Shown piece by piece: positions 60,315 through 64,000 of a stretch of 64,000 nucleotides of DNA; positions within the stretch are counted from its first letter, which is position 1, and the number at the start of each line of letters is the position of its first letter. This DNA comes from Caballeronia arvi (GTDB lineage Bacteria > Pseudomonadota > Gammaproteobacteria > Burkholderiales > Burkholderiaceae), in the NCBI RefSeq assembly GCF_001544695.2, contig NZ_FCOM02000005.1, positions 186,001 to 250,000 of the forward strand, read 5' to 3'. A model generated the notes under the pieces. The model saw only the letters and a program-made list of their open reading frames with translations. It was not told the origin of the DNA and made no database searches. Both the position numbers and the translations under genes were made by a program.

Positions 60315-60464
60315 GACTCAATAAGTTGGTAACTGGCAGCGGCCCGGTTTGGGCTGCTTTAACGACCGCTTTATAGCACACGGTTTGTGCAGTGGTAGTC
60401 GAAGCGCGTATCCGGGCGCTTCAATATGTGGCTCGCGAAGCGCATTTCCCGCGCAAAAAAACGA

Positions 60465-60842
60465 TCAGGCCGTAGCGAGCGCCGGACGCAATTTCGGCGC
60501 ACCGACCATGCCCGGCAGCGCGGTCAGGTCGGTCAGCATCCGATCGACGATCGACGCCCGCGGCAGCACCGTGCCGAAAAATCGCGTCGTGACCGAATCC
60601 TCGATCAGGATGGTCGGAAAATTTTCCACATCGAGGTCATCGAAGCGGTCGGCGTGATTTTCGATATCGATCCACGCGAAGCAGATATCCGGATGCGCGG
60701 CCGCCAGCTTGTCGAATCCTTCGCGATATTCGCGGCACGTGCCGCACCATTCGGCGCACAGACAGGCGACGAACAGCGTGCCGGGCACGGCGATGCGCTC
60801 CGCGATGCGATCGGCATCGGTATCGAGATTCAGCGCGGACAT
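60465..60842 (-). CDS. Thioredoxin-family protein
   Basis: 125 aa with a thioredoxin fold. The active site is WCGTC (in LFVACLCAEWCGTCREYREGF) instead of WCGPC, and a conserved proline-loop lies in NFPTILIEDS. No signal peptide, so it should act in the cytoplasm as a disulfide reductase. Start at 60842 (MSALNLDTDADR). It lies between dprA and topB on the same strand. Confidence 0.87.
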   Translation of the reverse strand: MSALNLDTDADRIAERIAVPGTLFVACLCAEWCGTCREYREGFDKLAAAHPDICFAWIDIENHADRFDDLDVENFPTILIEDSVTTRFFGTVLPRASIVDRMLTDLTALPGMVGAPKLRPALATA

Positions 60843-60917
60843 GGCGGGTGCGGCATCCTTTATTCGAGTGGACTGCGGGGACGGCTCATTTTTCCGCGAA
60901 TGTAGCACGGCACGGCG

Positions 60918-62123
60918 TTACGAGCGCTCCACCGCCGTGTAGCGGCCGCCCGCGAGCGCCGCCACATGGCCCGCCAGTTCGAGTTGCAGTAAGGCGGCCT
61001 GAAGCGCCGCGCCATCGAGATCGGTGCGCGCCGCGAGAATTTCAAGCGTCGCGGGCGCGTGGCCGAGCGCGTCGAGCACGCGGCCGGCGTGATCGCCGAT
61101 GTCGGAATCGGCTATTCGCGCCGATGCCCACGACGCGCTGACCGGACGCGGCTTCGCGCGCTTCGCCGCCGCACGCACGATGCTCGCCGACGAAAAACCG
61201 AACTCTTCGAGCACTTCCTCCGGCGTTTCGACCAGCTTCGCGCCCTGCTTGATCAGCCGATGACAACCCTGCGAAAGCGGCGCGTGGATCGATCCGGGAA
61301 GCGCGAAGACATCGCGCCCCATTTCGTTGGCGAGCCGCGCGGTGATGAGCGATCCGGAGCGCATTGCCGCTTCGACGATCAGCACGGCGCCCGACAGGCC
61401 CGCGATCAACCGGTTTCGCTGTGGAAAATTCGCCGACCGGGCGGGCGTGCCGAGCGGCCATTCGGACAGAATCGCGCCATCGCGGGCGATTTCGTGTGCG
61501 AGCGTGTGATGCGCCGCCGGATAGACGAGATCGGCGCCCGTGCCGATCACCGCGACGGTGCCGGTGCCGCCTTCCAGCGCGCCGCGATGCGCGGACGCGT
61601 CGATGCCGAGCGCAAGTCCCGACGCCACAGCGAGTCCCGCATCCGACATCGCGCGCGCAAAGCGCCGTGCGTCTTCGAGTCCTTGCGGCGAGGCGTGCCG
61701 GCTGCCGACGATCGCGATCGCGCGGGTCTGCAGCAAATCGAGCCGGCCTTTCGCGTAGAGCAGCGGCGGCGGATCGGGCATGGTGAGCAGCGCCTGCGGA
61801 TAGGCGGCATCGGCGAACGTCAGGATGTGGTTACCCGGTTCCGACGCCCACGCCAGAACCGCTTCAATATAGTGGTCGAACGGAACGCCTTCGATATCGG
61901 ACGGCGGCGCGAGCACGGCTTCGGCGGCGCGGGCGTCGGCGGTTTCGGCGAGCGATGCGAAGCTCTCCGACAGCACGTCGAGCGGCCCGCCAAACGCACC
62001 GAGCAGCAGACGCAGCGCGAGCGGCTTCAGACCCTTCGCATGCGCGAGCCGCAGCCAGGCGCGCAGTTCATTGGCATCGAATGTCGAGGCGGCTTCCTCG
62101 GTCGGCAGGGCAACGGTCGTCAT
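60918..62123 (-). CDS. dprA: DNA-processing protein DprA
   Basis: 401 aa. The Rossmann-fold core has GSRHASPQGLEDARRFARAM, SGLALGIDASAHRGAL and IGTGADLVYPAAH. A winged-helix C-terminal domain (HAPATLEILAARTDLDGAALQAALLQLELAGHVAALAGGRY) follows. DprA loads RecA on incoming single-stranded DNA during transformation and recombination. It is divergent from def-fmt, the common arrangement in proteobacteria. Confidence 0.95.
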   Translation of the reverse strand: MTTVALPTEEAASTFDANELRAWLRLAHAKGLKPLALRLLLGAFGGPLDVLSESFASLAETADARAAEAVLAPPSDIEGVPFDHYIEAVLAWASEPGNHILTFADAAYPQALLTMPDPPPLLYAKGRLDLLQTRAIAIVGSRHASPQGLEDARRFARAMSDAGLAVASGLALGIDASAHRGALEGGTGTVAVIGTGADLVYPAAHHTLAHEIARDGAILSEWPLGTPARSANFPQRNRLIAGLSGAVLIVEAAMRSGSLITARLANEMGRDVFALPGSIHAPLSQGCHRLIKQGAKLVETPEEVLEEFGFSSASIVRAAAKRAKPRPVSASWASARIADSDIGDHAGRVLDALGHAPATLEILAARTDLDGAALQAALLQLELAGHVAALAGGRYTAVERS

Positions 62124-62324
62124 GTTAAGATTTTTGATCCGGAACAGATAAAGAAAGGTCGCTCAGGCTCGATCCACGGCCCGAAGCGACGCCGATTGGC
62201 CGCTTGCCGGCGGCGTTGAATCGACGCGATTCACCCGCATATCTTCGGCATGTCGCCCCATTACCCGCAACCTGGCCGAATGGCCGATTTACACGCGTCG
62301 CGGCGCGCGTAGACAATCCGAATC

Positions 62325-62828
62325 ATGGCTCTGCTCAAGATACTCAACTACCCGGACAAGCGGCTGAACAAGGTGGCGAAGCCCGTCGCCGTGGTCGATG
62401 ACCGCATCCGCAAACTCGTCGCCGACATGGCCGAGACGATGTACGCCGCGCCCGGCGTCGGCCTCGCCGCGACGCAGGTGGACGTGCACGAGCGCGTGAT
62501 CGTGATCGACGTCTCGGACGCGCACGACCAGCTGATGGTTTTCATCAACCCGGAAATCGTCTGGTCGAGCGATCAAAAGAAGGAATGGGAAGAAGGCTGC
62601 CTTTCCGTGCCGGGCATTTATGATTTCGTCGAGCGGCCCGACAAGGTCCGCGTGAAGGCGCTGAATCAGAAGGGCGAGACTTTCGAGCTCGATTGCGATG
62701 GCCTGCTCGCCGTCTGCATCCAGCACGAGATGGATCACCTGGCTGGACACGTGTTCGTCGAATATCTGTCGCAGCTCAAGCAGACCCGCATTCGCGGCAA
62801 GATGAAGAAGCTGGAAAAGGCGCTGTAA
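62325..62828 (+). CDS. def: Peptide deformylase
   Basis: 167 aa Fe/Zn enzyme that removes the N-formyl group from new proteins. All three motifs are present: [19 protein letters not shown] (metal Cys) and [10 protein letters not shown] (HExxH). It forms an operon with fmt, whose ATG is 3 bp after this stop. Confidence 0.97.
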   Translation: MALLKILNYPDKRLNKVAKPVAVVDDRIRKLVADMAETMYAAPGVGLAATQVDVHERVIVIDVSDAHDQLMVFINPEIVWSSDQKKEWEEGCLSVPGIYDFVERPDKVRVKALNQKGETFELDCDGLLAVCIQHEMDHLAGHVFVEYLSQLKQTRIRGKMKKLEKAL

Positions 62829-62831
62829 CCG

Positions 62832-63803
62832 ATGACTCAATCGCTGCGAGTGGTTTTTGCCGGTACGCCGGAATTCGCTGCCGCCGCGCTCGCGGCCATC
62901 CACGCGGCGGGCTTTTCCGTGCCGCTGGTTTTGACGCAGCCCGACCGGCCCGCCGGACGCGGCATGAAACTCACCGCGAGCCCGGTTAAGCGTTTCGCGA
63001 TCGAGCACGGCCTGAAAGTCGCGCAGCCCACATCGCTGCGTCGCGCGGGCAAGTATCCGCAGGAAGCGGCCGAGGCCATCGGCTTGTTGCGCGACACGCC
63101 GCACGACGTCATGGTCGTCGCTGCTTACGGGCTGATCCTGCCGCAGGAAGTGCTCGATATTCCGCCGCGTGGAGCGGTCAATATTCATGCGTCGCTGTTG
63201 CCGCGCTGGCGTGGCGCGGCGCCGATCCATCGCGCGATCGAAGCGGGTGATGTCGAGACCGGCATCACGCTGATGCAGATGGACGCCGGCCTCGACACCG
63301 GCGCGATGATTCGCGAGACGCGCACGCCGATCCTCACCGACGACACTACCGGAACGCTGCACGACCGGCTCGCGCACATGGGCGCGGAACTGATCGTTGC
63401 GGCGCTGCGCGACCTCGAACGGGATGGCGCATTGCCTTCCACGCCGCAGCCGGAAGAAGGCACGACTTACGCCGAAAAGATCGCGAAGCACGAGGCAGCG
63501 CTCGACTGGCGTCGTCCGGCGCAGGAGCTTGCGCGCCAGGTTCGCGCGTTCGATCCGTTTCCGGGCGCGTTCGGCACGGTGGATAACGCCGCGATCAAGA
63601 TCTGGGCCGCGCAGCCGGTCGATGGTTCCGGCGAGCCTGGAATCATCGCCGAGGTTTCATCGGATGGAATCGTGGTGATTTGTGGCGAAGGCGCGCTGAA
63701 GCTCACACAGTTGCAGAAACCCGGCGGCAAACGCCTGCCCGTGCGCGAATTTCTCGCGGGCGCGGCGCTCGAAAAAGGCCAGCATTTCGCGCTCGGCGAA
63801 TAA
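62832..63803 (+). CDS. fmt: Methionyl-tRNA formyltransferase
   Basis: 323 aa enzyme that formylates initiator Met-tRNA with 10-formyl-THF. The catalytic segment [39 protein letters not shown] (active-site Asn-His-Asp region) and the N-terminal [12 protein letters not shown] are typical. The C-terminal OB-like domain binds tRNA. Partner of def in the same operon. Confidence 0.97.
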   Translation: MTQSLRVVFAGTPEFAAAALAAIHAAGFSVPLVLTQPDRPAGRGMKLTASPVKRFAIEHGLKVAQPTSLRRAGKYPQEAAEAIGLLRDTPHDVMVVAAYGLILPQEVLDIPPRGAVNIHASLLPRWRGAAPIHRAIEAGDVETGITLMQMDAGLDTGAMIRETRTPILTDDTTGTLHDRLAHMGAELIVAALRDLERDGALPSTPQPEEGTTYAEKIAKHEAALDWRRPAQELARQVRAFDPFPGAFGTVDNAAIKIWAAQPVDGSGEPGIIAEVSSDGIVVICGEGALKLTQLQKPGGKRLPVREFLAGAALEKGQHFALGE

Positions 63804-63867
63804 GTCCGCGGCGAGGGCGCGGCGCTAAAATGAGGCATCTCGAAATAGCGCCCGTCTGGAGTTTCCG

Positions 63868-64000
63868 ATGCTCGGCATTACCGGTTTCACGTTCTTCCTC
63901 ATCGCCGTTTTTCTTCTGAATGTCACGCCCGGTCCCGACACAGCGTATATCGTCGGGCGCAGCGTCGCGCAGGGGCGCGGCGCGGGCATCGTGTCGTCGC
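63868..64000 (+). CDS. LysE/RhtB family exporter, partial
   Basis: The first 44 codons are in the window (MLGITGFTFFLIAVFLLNVT, then PGPDTAYIVGRSVAQGRGAG). The NVTPGPDTAYIVGRS signature is that of the LysE family of amino-acid exporters. It starts 64 bp after fmt and is cut by the window end. Confidence 0.85.
   Translation, partial: MLGITGFTFFLIAVFLLNVTPGPDTAYIVGRSVAQGRGAGIVSS

Overview
The window comes from a high-GC betaproteobacterium of the Burkholderia sensu lato group (Burkholderiaceae; Caballeronia or Paraburkholderia is my best guess). The core order mnmE, yidC, yidD, rnpA, rpmH, dnaA, dnaN, gyrB marks the replication-origin region of a main chromosome. This placement is from gene content and protein resemblance only; no search was run.

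Bases 1-18,000 are the right end of a mobile element. It carries a complete type 1 BREX phage-defence operon on the minus strand (HTH gene, brxA, brxB, brxC, pglX, pglZ, brxL; 14,717 down to 532), a clean IS3-family insertion (15,240-16,609, CAT target duplication) and a tyrosine integrase next to a tRNA-3'-end-like att sequence at about 17,970-18,014. Bases 18,000-25,710 form a second, more decayed element: a broken integrase, a serine recombinase stopped at codon 4, and a small replication-like module with a frameshift. It then carries a lower-GC three-gene unit: a beta-class DNA methyltransferase, a PD-(D/E)XK nuclease-like protein and a P-loop ATPase. A related att-like sequence followed by a terminator closes it at about 25,685-25,743. 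The three-gene unit is the best candidate here for a poorly described defence system.

From 25,814 onward the DNA looks like core chromosome: VOC protein, YaeQ, a small exported protein, a LysE-type exporter with a SnoaL-like protein, mnmE, an XRE regulator, then the yidC-yidD-rnpA-rpmH operon facing away from dnaA-dnaN-gyrB across the probable oriC. Next to gyrB lies a phosphorothioate-DNA-sensing McrA-type nuclease gene, then an AraC regulator with a GyrI-like domain. An hcp-hcr pair follows, with a convincing NsrR-like (nitric oxide) operator upstream. After it come a zinc-ribbon protein, dbpA, an MFS exporter and a DUF488 protein.

A low-GC pocket at 48,600-50,580 holds a lone GmrSD/DUF262-type gene next to tRNA-Lys(CTT). 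The rest is housekeeping: thioesterase-patatin-OsmC, a 2-hydroxyacid dehydrogenase, pckG, a LysR regulator, topB, a thioredoxin-like protein, dprA divergent from def-fmt, and a LysE-type gene cut by the window end.

Taken together the window stacks four distinct DNA-discriminating systems: BREX, the methyltransferase/nuclease/ATPase unit, a phosphorothioate-dependent type IV candidate and a GmrSD-like type IV candidate. They sit on two tandem mobile elements and two solitary insertions around the origin.
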